Shown piece after piece: positions 16,804 to 25,766 of a stretch of 64,000 nt of DNA; the first letter of the stretch is position 1, and the number at the start of each line of letters is the position of its first letter. The position numbers were made by a program, and so were the translations under genes. Below the pieces are notes generated by a model. That model had not been told where the DNA came from, did no database searches, and was given only the letters and a program-made list of their open reading frames with translations. Source of the stretch: Achromobacter xylosoxidans (lineage in GTDB: Bacteria > Pseudomonadota > Gammaproteobacteria > Burkholderiales > Burkholderiaceae_B); contig NZ_MTLG01000075.1 in the NCBI RefSeq assembly GCF_002192695.1, positions 403,604-467,603 on the forward strand, written 5' to 3'.

Positions 16804-17709
16804 CTAGAGCGGAGTGCCGTCCGCGGCCTGCTCCGCCACCTTCTGCGCCATCTGGGCGATGACGCGCACCGCGTGGCTGTCCGGCCCCTGCACCCAGGTC
16901 GCGGTGAAGCTCAGCTCCGGTAAGGGATCGGCTTCCACCCGCAAGATGCGCAGTTCGCCGCGCGCCAGTTCCTTGCCCAGGAACACGGGCGCGATGACGC
17001 TGGTGCCGATGCCGTCCTGCGTCATGCGCACCATCATCGACATCGATGCGCTGCCATACATGCGTGGCGAATTCACGCCAGCCCGCGTCAGCATGTCGCG
17101 CACCACGCGGTAAGGCGCGCTATTGGAGGGATAGGTGATGATGGGCAGCTTGCCTATCCGCTCCAGGGTCAACGGCTCCGGCCCCAGCTCCAGCACGGGG
17201 CTGGCGACCCAGGCCAGCGGATAGGTGCATAGCGGCAGGTTCTCGACCCGCGCCTCCAGCACCGGTCCCATCAGGAAGGCCAGATCGATCTGGCGCGACA
17301 TCAGGTGCGAGCGCAGCACGTGGGTCGTGTCGACCTCGATCTCCAGCACCATCGCCGGATAGTTGGAGTGGATCAGTTCGATCAGCGTGGGCAGCCAGGT
17401 CTGCACGATGGTCTCGGCCACGCCGATGCGCACCGTGCCGCTCATGACGTTCTGTTCGCGCGCGGCTTCGAACATATCGCGCCGCACCTGCAGCATGCGC
17501 TCGGCATGCGACAGCAATTCATGGCCCTTGGCCGTCAGCTTCACGCCGCGCGCGTCGCGCTCGAACAGGCGCACGCCCAGATCGGCCTCCAGCGAGGCAA
17601 TGCGCTGCGACACCGCGGGTTGCGTGGTGTTGAGTTTGTCCGACGCGGCGCGAAAGCTGCCCAGCGTGGCCACCCAAAAAAAAGTTTCGATGTTGCGTAG
17701 TTCTATCAT
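16804..17709 (-). CDS. LysR-family transcriptional regulator (paralogue 2 of a pair)
   Basis: 301 residues; HTH about residues 18-37 (FRAASDKLNTTQPAVSQRIA), then a periplasmic-binding-like effector domain with RQIDLAFLMGP, MYGSASMSMMVR and QDGIGTSVIAP. ATG at 17709 gives exactly the same N-terminus class (MIELRNIETFFW) as paralogue 1 (MIDLRNIETFFW); the frame extends upstream but only as antisense to the DMT gene. It is positioned immediately upstream of operator copy B and the TRAP operon, so it is the likely activator of dctPQM. Confidence 0.93.
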   Translation of the reverse strand: MIELRNIETFFWVATLGSFRAASDKLNTTQPAVSQRIASLEADLGVRLFERDARGVKLTAKGHELLSHAERMLQVRRDMFEAAREQNVMSGTVRIGVAETIVQTWLPTLIELIHSNYPAMVLEIEVDTTHVLRSHLMSRQIDLAFLMGPVLEARVENLPLCTYPLAWVASPVLELGPEPLTLERIGKLPIITYPSNSAPYRVVRDMLTRAGVNSPRMYGSASMSMMVRMTQDGIGTSVIAPVFLGKELARGELRILRVEADPLPELSFTATWVQGPDSHAVRVIAQMAQKVAEQAADGTPL

Positions 17710-17796
17710 GAGCCTGTTCCCCCGGCGCGATGAGCGTATCATGGCAGCCGCCCGGTACCTGCAAACCGGCATTTCAGCCACCAAAGGAGTTTGTCG

Positions 17797-18756
17797 ATGA
17801 CCCCGGCCGATAACGGTCGCACGCGCCGTGCAGCGCCCGCTTCCAGCGGCCCGATGATGGGGGTGCTGTTGCTGGTGCTGTCGATGTGGACGCTGTCGTG
17901 CCTGGATGCCAGCGGCAAGTGGGTGATGAATGCGGGCGTGCCGCTGCTGGTGCTGTCGTGGTTCCGCTATGCCGTGCACCTGGCGCTGGTGCTGGCCCTG
18001 GTGCTGCCCGCGCGCGGCCTGGGCGTTTTTCGCAGCAGGAAGCCGCGCGAACAGATCCTGCGCGGCGGCTCGATGTTCCTGGCCACGCTGATGTTCTTCA
18101 CCACGCTGAGCTACATCCCTCAGGCCGAGGCCACCGCCATCAACTTCCTGGCGCCGCTGCTGGTGCTGTCGGCCGCGCCCTGGGTCCTGAAGGAACCCGC
18201 CCGCCTGTCGCGCTTCATCGCCGCGGGCATCGCCTTCATCGGCGTGATCATCGTGATCCGCCCGGGCGGCGGCCTGGATCCGGTGGGCACGGTGTTCGGC
18301 CTGCTCACGGCCTGTTGCTTCGCGGTCCAGTTCATCGCGACGCGGCGCGTGGCGGGCGACGATCCGTTCACCTCGCTGATCTGGAGCGGCGCCGTTGGCA
18401 CGCTTTGCCTGACCCTGGCCCTGCCCTTCATCCTGCCGCCCGTCCTGCCCATCCTCAAGGCGCTGGCGCCGCTGGATTGGGTCGTGCTGATCTCCACTGG
18501 CATCACGGGCGGCTTGGGCCACCTGTTCCAGATCGCCGCCTACCGCCGCGCGCCCGCTTCCACCCTGGCGCCCTTCGTCTACCTGCAGATCATCAGCGCC
18601 ACCTCGGTCGGCTGGCTGGTCTGGGGCCATTTCCCCGACCCGCTGACCTGGCTGGGCATCGCCATCATCTGCGCCAGCGGCATCGGCATCGGCCTGATCG
18701 AATGGCGCCGCAGCCGCGCCCAGGCCGCGCCGCTGGCCGGGGCCGACGCGCGCTAA
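17797..18756 (+). CDS. DMT-superfamily (EamA) transporter
   Basis: 319-residue inner-membrane protein with ten predicted hydrophobic segments in two EamA repeats (first about residues 18-145, second about 155-290). The repeat ends [15 protein letters not shown] and the matching [20 protein letters not shown] are typical of drug/metabolite exporters. ATG at 17797 is chosen because AAAGGAG lies 7 bp upstream. It is divergent from LysR paralogue 2 with an 87-bp gap, so that regulator could also control it. The exported compound is unknown. Confidence 0.9.
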   Translation: MTPADNGRTRRAAPASSGPMMGVLLLVLSMWTLSCLDASGKWVMNAGVPLLVLSWFRYAVHLALVLALVLPARGLGVFRSRKPREQILRGGSMFLATLMFFTTLSYIPQAEATAINFLAPLLVLSAAPWVLKEPARLSRFIAAGIAFIGVIIVIRPGGGLDPVGTVFGLLTACCFAVQFIATRRVAGDDPFTSLIWSGAVGTLCLTLALPFILPPVLPILKALAPLDWVVLISTGITGGLGHLFQIAAYRRAPASTLAPFVYLQIISATSVGWLVWGHFPDPLTWLGIAIICASGIGIGLIEWRRSRAQAAPLAGADAR

Positions 18757-18853
18757 GCCGGCAGCGCGCCCGCGCCGCCTCCCGTACAATGCGGGTCGCT
18801 TTTTGCGCTTTCGCGCATGGGCGATCCAGGCATTTCCCCGAATCGAGGCTCCC

Positions 18854-20044
18854 ATGATCATCAAGCCCCGCGTGCGCGGTTTCATCTGCGTCACCACCCA
18901 CCCGGCCGGCTGCGCCGCCAACGTCCGCAACCAGATTGACTACGTCAAGGCTCAGGGGCCGATAGCTGGCGGGCCGAAACGCGTGCTGGTGCTGGGCGCA
19001 TCGACCGGCTATGGCCTCGCGGCGCGGATCAGCGCGGCCTTCGGCTGCGGCGCGCAGACGCTGGGCGTGTTCTTCGAGCGGCCAGGCGATGCGGCCAAGG
19101 CCGGCACGCCGGGCTGGTACAACACGGCGGAGTTCCACGAGCAGGCCCACGCCGCCGGACTCTATGCCAAGAGCGTCAACGGCGACGCCTTCTCCGACGA
19201 GATCAAGCGCAAGACCATAGACCTCATCAAGCAGGACCTGGGCCAGGTCGACCAGGTGATCTACAGCCTGGCCGCGCCGCGCCGCACGCACCCCAAGACC
19301 GGGGAAGTCTTCAATTCGACCCTCAAGCCCATCGGCCAGGCCGTCAACCTGCGCGGCCTGGACACGGACCGCGAAGTGGTCAAGGAATCCGTGCTGGAAC
19401 CCGCCACCCAGGCCGAGATCGACGCCACCGTCGCCGTCATGGGCGGCGAAGACTGGCAGATGTGGATCGACGCGCTGCTGGAAGCCGGCGTGCTGGCCGA
19501 AGGCGCCAGCACCACGGCGTTCACCTACCTGGGCGAGAAAATCACCCACGACATCTACTGGAACGGCTCCATCGGCGCGGCCAAGAAGGATCTGGACCAG
19601 AAGGTGCTGGAGATCCGCGCCAAGCTGGCCGCGCGCGGCGGCGACGCCCGCGTGTCGGTGCTGAAGGCGGTGGTGACGCAGGCCAGCTCGGCGATCCCGA
19701 TGATGCCGCTGTACCTGTCGCTGCTGTTCAAGACCATGAAGGAAGCCGGCACGCACGAAGGCTGCATCGAACAGGTCTATGGCCTGTACCGCGACAGCCT
19801 GTGCGGCAAGACGCCCATCCTCGACCAGGACGGCCGCCTGCGCGCCGACTACAAGGAGCTGGATCCCGAGGTGCAGGCCCGCGTGCAGGCGCTGTGGGGC
19901 CAGGTCACCAACGACAACATCTACCAGCTGACCGATTTCGCGGGCTACAAGCAGGACTTCCTGCGCCTGTTCGGCTTCGAGATCGACGGCGTCGACTATG
20001 AAGCCGACACCGATCCGGCCGTGGCAATCCGCGGCCTGGCGTAA
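18854..20044 (+). CDS. fabV: Enoyl-ACP reductase FabV (trans-2-enoyl-ACP/CoA reductase)
   Basis: NADH-dependent reductase for the last step of each fatty-acid elongation cycle. 396 residues, normal for FabV. The start [20 protein letters not shown] is diagnostic, the dinucleotide loop [12 protein letters not shown] is at residues 48-59, and the FabV catalytic pair Y-x8-K is exact: Tyr235 and Lys244 in [11 protein letters not shown]. No fabI is seen in the window. FabV-type enzymes are generally refractory to triclosan (family knowledge). It follows the DMT gene by 97 bp and faces serB. Confidence 0.97.
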   Translation: MIIKPRVRGFICVTTHPAGCAANVRNQIDYVKAQGPIAGGPKRVLVLGASTGYGLAARISAAFGCGAQTLGVFFERPGDAAKAGTPGWYNTAEFHEQAHAAGLYAKSVNGDAFSDEIKRKTIDLIKQDLGQVDQVIYSLAAPRRTHPKTGEVFNSTLKPIGQAVNLRGLDTDREVVKESVLEPATQAEIDATVAVMGGEDWQMWIDALLEAGVLAEGASTTAFTYLGEKITHDIYWNGSIGAAKKDLDQKVLEIRAKLAARGGDARVSVLKAVVTQASSAIPMMPLYLSLLFKTMKEAGTHEGCIEQVYGLYRDSLCGKTPILDQDGRLRADYKELDPEVQARVQALWGQVTNDNIYQLTDFAGYKQDFLRLFGFEIDGVDYEADTDPAVAIRGLA

Positions 20045-20053
20045 GCCCCGGCG

Positions 20054-20767
20054 CTAGCGCGCCATCAGCTCCAGCAGGCGGTCCAGGCCGCCTGCGTCGA
20101 TCGCCACCTTGACTTCCTCGCGCACGGCCGGCTTGGCGTGGTAGCCCACCGACAGGCCCGCCGCGCGCATCATCGGCAGGTCGTTGGCGCCGTCGCCCAC
20201 CGCAATGGCGCGCTCGGGCCCCACGCCCAGGGACGCACACACTTCGAGCAGCTTGCGGCGCTTTTCCTCGCCGTCGCAGATATCGCCCCACGCTTGTGGC
20301 AGCAGCCGGCCGGTCAAGCGGCCGTCCACGATTTCCAGCACATTGGCGCGCACGTCGTCCAGGCCCAGGCGCACCCGCAGCCGGTCGGTGAAGCAGGTGA
20401 AGCCGCCGGTGACCAGCAGGCAGGTCAGGCCTGCGGCTTTGCAGGCCGCGATCAGCGTCTCGGCGCCGGGGTTGATGCGCACGCGCTGCTCATAGACCTC
20501 GTCCAGCGCCGCTTCCGGCATGCCCGCCAGCAGCGCCACGCGCTCGCGCAGGCTCTGCTTGTAGTCCTTGATCTCGCCGCGCATCGCGGCTTCGGTCAGC
20601 GCCGCCACCTCGGCCTTCTTGCCCATCAGGTCCGCCATTTCGTCCAGCGTCTCGATCGAGATCAGCGTGGAGTCCATGTCGAAGGCGATGAGTTTGTAGT
20701 CCGTCAGCGCCAGCGGAGGCGCTATGCCGCGCCAAAGCAGGCCGGGAGTCGTCGAGGCGGAATGCAT
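20054..20767 (-). CDS. serB: Phosphoserine phosphatase SerB
   Basis: HAD-family phosphatase for the last step of serine synthesis. 237 residues; the nucleophile motif is FDMDSTLI (Asp30, acid/base Asp32), motif II is LLVTGGFT near residue 120 and motif IV GDGANDLPMM near 192. The E. coli enzyme (322 residues) carries an extra N-terminal region that is missing here, a common short form in Burkholderiales. ATG at 20767 has AAGGA upstream. It starts 14 bp after the stop of the LysR gene upstream, so both may be co-transcribed. Confidence 0.95.
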   Translation of the reverse strand: MHSASTTPGLLWRGIAPPLALTDYKLIAFDMDSTLISIETLDEMADLMGKKAEVAALTEAAMRGEIKDYKQSLRERVALLAGMPEAALDEVYEQRVRINPGAETLIAACKAAGLTCLLVTGGFTCFTDRLRVRLGLDDVRANVLEIVDGRLTGRLLPQAWGDICDGEEKRRKLLEVCASLGVGPERAIAVGDGANDLPMMRAAGLSVGYHAKPAVREEVKVAIDAGGLDRLLELMAR

Positions 20768-20781
20768 GAAAGGTCCTTGGT

Positions 20782-21690
20782 CTATGCGGTGTGTGAGGGG
20801 TCGCGTCCTTGCTCGCGCAACCACTCGATGAACAGCAGCGCCGAAGCCGCGGCTGGGCCGTCCTGCCGATACAGCGCGTGGATGCCCGCGTTCGGCAGCT
20901 GGGGCCCGTCGAACAGCGGACGCAGGCGGTCGGCGCGGATGTCGTCGTCCAGCAGACACCAGGGCGCCAGCGCGATGCCCAGGTCATTCATGGCGGCCTG
21001 CATGCACAGGAACTGATGGTCGAACACCGGCCCCGGCAATTGCGCGGGCACGTCCACCTTGGCCAGCGCGAACCAGCGCGGCCAGTGGTCCATGCCGCCC
21101 GCGATCTTCAGCAGCGGATGCCCCAGGCAATCCGCGGGCGCCGCCAACCGGTTGCGCTCGATGAAGCGCGGCGATGCCACCGGCACATGAAAGTCGTCCA
21201 GGCAGTGCACGCAGGCCAGATCTGAATGCGCCATGTAGCCATGGCGGATCAGCACGTCGCTGCCCGTGTCGCCGCCGCGGTCCAGAAAGGAACGCCCTTG
21301 CGTGGTGAGCTGCACGTCCACGCCGGGGTGCCGAGCCTGGAACGCCGACAGGCGCGGAATCAGCCACTTCATGGTCAGGGACGGCGTGGCGCAGACGCGC
21401 AGCACGCCGCCGTAGGCGGGCGATTTCAGTTTGGCGGTCGCGGCCGCGATGCGTTCCAGGCTGGCCTGGATTTCCGGAAAATAGGCCTGGGCGCAAGGCA
21501 GCAGCGCCACCCCGCGCGCCTCGCGCGCGAACAGGGGCTGCCCCACGTACTCTTCGAGTATGCGGATCTGCTGGCTGACCGCGCTGTGCGTGATGCTCAG
21601 TTCATCGGCGGCCGCGGTAAAGCTGCGCAGACGCGCCGCGGCTTCGAACACGCGCAAGGCCTTGAGCGGCGGCAGGCTCTGCCCCGCCAT
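20782..21690 (-). CDS. LysR-family regulator, GcvA-like
   Basis: 302 residues. The opening LPPLKALRVFEAAARLRSFTAAADELSITHSAVSQQI region is the GcvA/AmpR-type HTH; QPLFAREARG marks the wing. The effector domain follows (YGGVLRVCATPSL). It is divergent from the Fbp/Phn-type ABC operon (244-bp gap) and 14 bp upstream of serB on the same strand. By position it may control either. A role in amino-acid metabolism is an inference from the GcvA resemblance and serB. Confidence 0.9.
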   Translation of the reverse strand: MAGQSLPPLKALRVFEAAARLRSFTAAADELSITHSAVSQQIRILEEYVGQPLFAREARGVALLPCAQAYFPEIQASLERIAAATAKLKSPAYGGVLRVCATPSLTMKWLIPRLSAFQARHPGVDVQLTTQGRSFLDRGGDTGSDVLIRHGYMAHSDLACVHCLDDFHVPVASPRFIERNRLAAPADCLGHPLLKIAGGMDHWPRWFALAKVDVPAQLPGPVFDHQFLCMQAAMNDLGIALAPWCLLDDDIRADRLRPLFDGPQLPNAGIHALYRQDGPAAASALLFIEWLREQGRDPSHTA

Positions 21691-21934
21691 CTCAGTTGCG
21701 GCCCGCCCGCGCGCCGGCCCGGCGCCGCGCTGTGCTGCTCTTTCCCACGTTTTCCCTTGTCGTCTATTTTTTTATCGGCGCTGCTTGCGCGCGCCTGTCC
21801 TATCCAGCCGCATTCTAGGTGATAGCCCGCGCGCCGACCTCTTAGAAAAACTAACGACTACCCTTAAAAAACACCGCTAGTCGCGCGTGGAACCCGTTCC
21901 TATGATGCCGACAACCTCAGGCAGGAAGCAAAAC

Positions 21935-23011
21935 ATGGCATCAATCACCGTAGACGGCATCGTCAAGACTTTCGGCGGGCAGCAAGTCCTGCGCAATCTG
22001 TCCCTGCACATCCCCGACGGCGCGTTCTACACGCTGCTGGGACCCAGCGGCTGCGGCAAGACCACGCTGCTGCGCTGTATTGCGGGCTTCTATGCCCCGG
22101 ACGGCGGACGCCTGTTGTTCGATCAGGACGACGTGACCCACGTGTCCGCGCACCGCCGCGACATCGGCATGGTGTTCCAGGACTACGCGCTGTTCCCGGA
22201 CAAGACTGCTTTCGACAACGTGGCCTATGGCCTGCGCGCCCGCGGCGTGGCGCGCGCCGAGATCACGCGGCGCGTCAACGAAGCGCTGGACAAGGTCGGC
22301 CTGCTGGCATTGGCCGACCGCTACCCCGCGCAGATGAGCGGCGGCCAGCGCCAGCGCGTGGCGCTGGCGCGCGCGCTGGTGATCCGCCCTCGCGTGCTGC
22401 TGATGGACGAGCCGCTGTCCAACCTGGACGCCAAGATGCGCCTGCAGATGCGCGACGTGATCCTGGACCTGGTGCGCGAGGCCGGCATCACCACCGTGTT
22501 CGTGACGCACGACCAGGAAGAGGCGCTGGCGATGTCGGATCGCATCGCCATCATGGACCGCGGCGACATCGCCCAGCTGGGCACGCCGGAGGAACTCTAC
22601 GGCACCCCCGTAAACGCCTACGTCGCGGACTTCATCGGTTCGGCCAACGTGATCCCGGTGCCCGCCCGCAACGGCCAGGCCGGCGCCCCCGCCGGCCATG
22701 TGCGCTACGAGATCTGCGGGCTGGGCTTTGACGGCGTGCAAGGCAGCGACCAGCTGGACGGCAAGGGCGTGCTGATCGCGCGCCCGGAAGAGCTGGCCCT
22801 GATGGCGCCCGCGCCCTACGTGCCCAATACCTTGCCGGGCAAGGTGCTGCGGCGCCAGTACCTGGGCTTCAAGACGGCCTACCGGATCGCGCTGGACAAC
22901 GGCTCCGAGATCCGCGTCGAGCTGCATGCCGGCAACATGGTGGCGCAGTTCCAGCCCGGCGAAGCCGTGCAGGTGCTGATTCCCGCCGACAGCCGCGTCG
23001 TCAACGCCTGA
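21935..23011 (+). CDS. ABC transporter ATPase, PotA/FbpC/PhnT type
   Basis: ATPase of a CUT1/Fe3+/phosphonate-class importer; 358 residues. Walker A GPSGCGKTT about residues 36-44, signature MSGGQRQRVALARAL about 132-146, Walker B LLMDEPLSNLDAKMR, H-loop VTHDQEEALAM, and a C-terminal TOBE-like region (about 250-358). ATG at 21935 is preceded by GGAAG; frames opening farther upstream have no ribosome site. First of three genes with the fused permease and a receptor. Confidence 0.92.
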   Translation: MASITVDGIVKTFGGQQVLRNLSLHIPDGAFYTLLGPSGCGKTTLLRCIAGFYAPDGGRLLFDQDDVTHVSAHRRDIGMVFQDYALFPDKTAFDNVAYGLRARGVARAEITRRVNEALDKVGLLALADRYPAQMSGGQRQRVALARALVIRPRVLLMDEPLSNLDAKMRLQMRDVILDLVREAGITTVFVTHDQEEALAMSDRIAIMDRGDIAQLGTPEELYGTPVNAYVADFIGSANVIPVPARNGQAGAPAGHVRYEICGLGFDGVQGSDQLDGKGVLIARPEELALMAPAPYVPNTLPGKVLRRQYLGFKTAYRIALDNGSEIRVELHAGNMVAQFQPGEAVQVLIPADSRVVNA

Positions 23012-23024
23012 GGACGCGCCAGCC

Positions 23025-24671
23025 ATGAAAATCAAATGGTGGCCCTGGGGCATCCTGACGGCAATCAGCCTGGCCCTGCTGCTGTTCTTCGTGCTCTATC
23101 CGCTGGGCGTGCTGTTCAGCAATAGCGTCACCGGGCAGGATGGCGGCTTTACGCTGGAGGGCTTCAAGGCCCTGCTGGCCGACTCCCAATATGTCGAGGC
23201 GTTCGGCAACACGCTGATCCTGGGCCTGGCGGTCACGACCTGCACGGTACTGGTAGGCGTGCCCTTCGCCTACATGGTGGCGCGCTTCGACTTTCCGCTG
23301 AAGAACCTGGTGGCGATCCTGCCGGTGCTGACCATCGTGATTCCCGAGATCATCGTCGGCCAGTCCTGGCTGCTGATCCTGGGCAACAACGGCATCCTGA
23401 CCAATCTGCTGGGCGACGCCGGCATTTCGCTGCCCTCGTTCTACGGCTGGACCGGCATGGTGTTCTCCATGACGCTGGTCTACTACACCTACATCTACCT
23501 GGGCGTGCTGGCGGCGCTGCGCGGCTTCGACGGCCAGCTGGAAGAAGCGGGCCTGAGCCTGGGCACGCCGCCGCTCCTGACCAAGCTGCGCGTGCTGGTG
23601 CCGGTGCTGCTGCCGGCGGTGCTGGTCAACGCGCTGGTGGTGTTCACGCTGGTGGTGGGCAACTTCGCGCTGGCCATGCTGCTGGGCAGCCGCGTGCCGC
23701 TGCTGTCGGTCATGACCTACAACACCTTCGTCAGCGAAATGGGCGGCAGCCCGACGCTGCAGAGCGCGATGTCGGTGGTGTCGATCGCCATCGTCGCCAT
23801 CGTGCTGTTCTTCCAGAAGCGCGTGGTGGAGCGCAAGGTCTACACCATGACGCAAGGGCGCGCGCCGGCCGCTACCCGCGTGCGCTCCTGGACCGCCCTG
23901 CTCTACACCAGCGGCGTGGGCCTGATCATCTTCATTTCGCTGCTGCCGCTGATCGTGGTCTTCATCGCCGCCTTCACCAAGACCAGCGGGCCCGTCATGC
24001 AATGGGGCCAGTGGTCGCTGGCCAGCATGCAGCGCGCGCTGCACGGCGCGCCGGAACCGATCCTGAACTCGCTCAAGTTCGCGTCCCTGGCCACGGTGCT
24101 GGGCGTGGCCTTCGCGGTACTGGTCAGCTACCTGACGATCAAGAAGCGCAGCGCATCCACCCAGGTACTGGACTACATCGTGGTGCTGCCGCTGACCATT
24201 TCCGGCACGGTGCTGGGCATCGCGCTGGTGCAGACCTTCAACACCGGCTGGCTGGTGCTGGCGGGCACCTCAGGAATCATGGTGCTGTGCTACACGGTGC
24301 GGCGCCTGCCCTTCGCGGTGCGCAACGCCTCGTCGGTGCTGTTCAACATCCCCGAGTCGATCGAGGAGGCTTCGATCAGCCTGGGCGTGTCGCCGCTCAT
24401 GACCTTCTTCAAGGTGATCCTGCCCGCCATGAAGGCGTCCATCATCTCGGCAGCCATCCTGATGTGGCTCACCACCATCTCCGAGCTGTCGGCTTCCATC
24501 GTCGCCTACAGCGGCGGCCTGGAGACCATGCCTATCGCCATCTTCCGCCAGGTCGACGGCGGCAGGCTGGGCATGGCGTCGGCCTACGGCGCGGCGCTGG
24601 TCACGGTCATCGTGCTGCCCATCATCGTGTCGGTCAAGGCGTTCCGCATCAAGCTGTTCTCCGGCAAATAA
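23025..24671 (+). CDS. ABC transporter permease, fused two-domain Fbp/Phn type
   Basis: 548-residue permease made of two homologous BPD domains. Each carries an EAA loop that docks the ATPase: EEAGLSLGTPPLLTKLRVL near residue 175 and EEASISLGVSPLMTFFKVI near 448. About twelve hydrophobic segments. Fused permeases of this kind occur in FbpB-type ferric and 2-aminoethylphosphonate importers. It starts 13 bp after the ATPase stop and is followed 22 bp later by the receptor gene. Confidence 0.92.
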   Translation: MKIKWWPWGILTAISLALLLFFVLYPLGVLFSNSVTGQDGGFTLEGFKALLADSQYVEAFGNTLILGLAVTTCTVLVGVPFAYMVARFDFPLKNLVAILPVLTIVIPEIIVGQSWLLILGNNGILTNLLGDAGISLPSFYGWTGMVFSMTLVYYTYIYLGVLAALRGFDGQLEEAGLSLGTPPLLTKLRVLVPVLLPAVLVNALVVFTLVVGNFALAMLLGSRVPLLSVMTYNTFVSEMGGSPTLQSAMSVVSIAIVAIVLFFQKRVVERKVYTMTQGRAPAATRVRSWTALLYTSGVGLIIFISLLPLIVVFIAAFTKTSGPVMQWGQWSLASMQRALHGAPEPILNSLKFASLATVLGVAFAVLVSYLTIKKRSASTQVLDYIVVLPLTISGTVLGIALVQTFNTGWLVLAGTSGIMVLCYTVRRLPFAVRNASSVLFNIPESIEEASISLGVSPLMTFFKVILPAMKASIISAAILMWLTTISELSASIVAYSGGLETMPIAIFRQVDGGRLGMASAYGAALVTVIVLPIIVSVKAFRIKLFSGK

Positions 24672-24693
24672 CCCACTCGCACAGAGGCTAACC

Positions 24694-25677
24694 ATGCAAC
24701 TCAAGCACCTACTTCAGTACAGCGTCCTGGCCGCCGCCCTGGCCACCGGCGCCGTCCAGGCCCAGAACGTCGTGCTCTATTCGTCCAACAACACGGAGAC
24801 AATCGAAACCGCCCTGGACGCGGTGAAGCAGAAGTCGCCCAAATTGAACGTGCAGCCCGTCACCGGCGGCACCGGCACGATGATGAAGCGCATCGAGGCC
24901 GAAGCGCAGAATCCGCGCGGCGACCTGTTCTGGAGCGGCGGCTTCGGCACGTTGGGCGCCTACCGCCAGCACCTGCAGCCCTACCGCCCGGCCGACCTGG
25001 ACAAGATCCCGACGGAATTCCGCGGTCCGGACGACCTGTGGGTGGGCACCAACGTGCACGTCATGGTGATGATGGTCAACGAGCGCCAGCTCAAGGGCCT
25101 GGCCGCGCCGGCCACGTGGTCCGACCTGATGCAGCCGCAGTGGAAGAACAAGTTCGCCATCACCGACCCGTCCAAGAGCGGCACGGCCTACATGCTGGTG
25201 TATGGCATCTTCAAGCAATTCGGCCAGGAAGGCCTGGACAAGATCGCCGCCAACGCGGTGGTCACGGCATCGTCCGGCACCACCTACAAGGGCGTGGCCG
25301 CGGGCGAGTACGCCGTGGGCATGACGCTGGAATACGCCGCGCAGGAATACGTGGCCGGCGGCCAGAAGGAAATCAAGCTGGTCTACCCGACCGAGGGCAG
25401 CTACCTGGCGCCTGAGGGCATGTTCATCATCAAGGGCGCGAAGAACATGGACGCCGCCAAGGCCTTGTATGACGGTCTCTTGAGCAAGGAATCGCAGGAA
25501 GCCCAGCTGGTGAAGAACTTCCGCCGTCCGACGCGCACGGACGTGGCCGTGGCCAGCCTGACCACCCTGCCCGACCTGAAGACCATCAAGATCTTCCCGG
25601 TCAGCCAGGATGCGGCGGCGAAGGAGTATGAGACGGTGGTGGCGGCCTGGAACCAGGCCGTGGCCAAGGCGAAATAG
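24694..25677 (+). CDS. ABC transporter solute-binding protein, FbpA/PhnS-like
   Basis: 327-residue periplasmic receptor with a signal peptide ending AVQAQ (about residue 24). The mature start NVVLYSSNN and ITDPSKSGTAYMLVYG near residue 155 are typical of the FbpA/PhnS/IdiA class. The tandem tyrosines that coordinate Fe3+ in FbpA are not evident (the corresponding segment reads VGMTLEYAAQEYV), so iron is doubtful; phosphonate or another oxyanion ligand is possible. Third gene of the operon, followed by a hairpin cluster. Confidence 0.88.
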   Translation: MQLKHLLQYSVLAAALATGAVQAQNVVLYSSNNTETIETALDAVKQKSPKLNVQPVTGGTGTMMKRIEAEAQNPRGDLFWSGGFGTLGAYRQHLQPYRPADLDKIPTEFRGPDDLWVGTNVHVMVMMVNERQLKGLAAPATWSDLMQPQWKNKFAITDPSKSGTAYMLVYGIFKQFGQEGLDKIAANAVVTASSGTTYKGVAAGEYAVGMTLEYAAQEYVAGGQKEIKLVYPTEGSYLAPEGMFIIKGAKNMDAAKALYDGLLSKESQEAQLVKNFRRPTRTDVAVASLTTLPDLKTIKIFPVSQDAAAKEYETVVAAWNQAVAKAK

Positions 25678-25680
25678 ATA

Positions 25681-25766
25681 GGCCCCCACGCCGCGCCCCT
25701 TCGGGGCTAGCTGCCCCCCGAGGGGGCTGGCCCACCTTGGGGCGGCCCGGCGGTGGGCCGGCGGCA
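25681..25766. repeat. Cluster of three hairpins between convergent genes
   Basis: GCCCC/GGGGC (25695-25707), GCCCCC/GGGGGC (25713-25727) and GGCCCACC/GGTGGGCC (25729-25759) follow one another with no gene. They separate the plus-strand receptor gene from the minus-strand ybbA stop. The element resembles the GC hairpin tail at 15296-15334 in style. It is probably a bidirectional transcription stop or a dispersed extragenic palindromic element. Confidence 0.6.

Noticed and set aside
17710..18930. An upstream extension of LysR paralogue 2 to a 708-codon protein
   Set aside because: The extension is antisense to the DMT transporter and lacks domains; the twin LysR starts at the same residue as the internal ATG.
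24694..25677. A ferric-ion-binding protein (FbpA) call
   Set aside because: The tandem tyrosines are not evident, so only the broader FbpA/PhnS-like class is supported.
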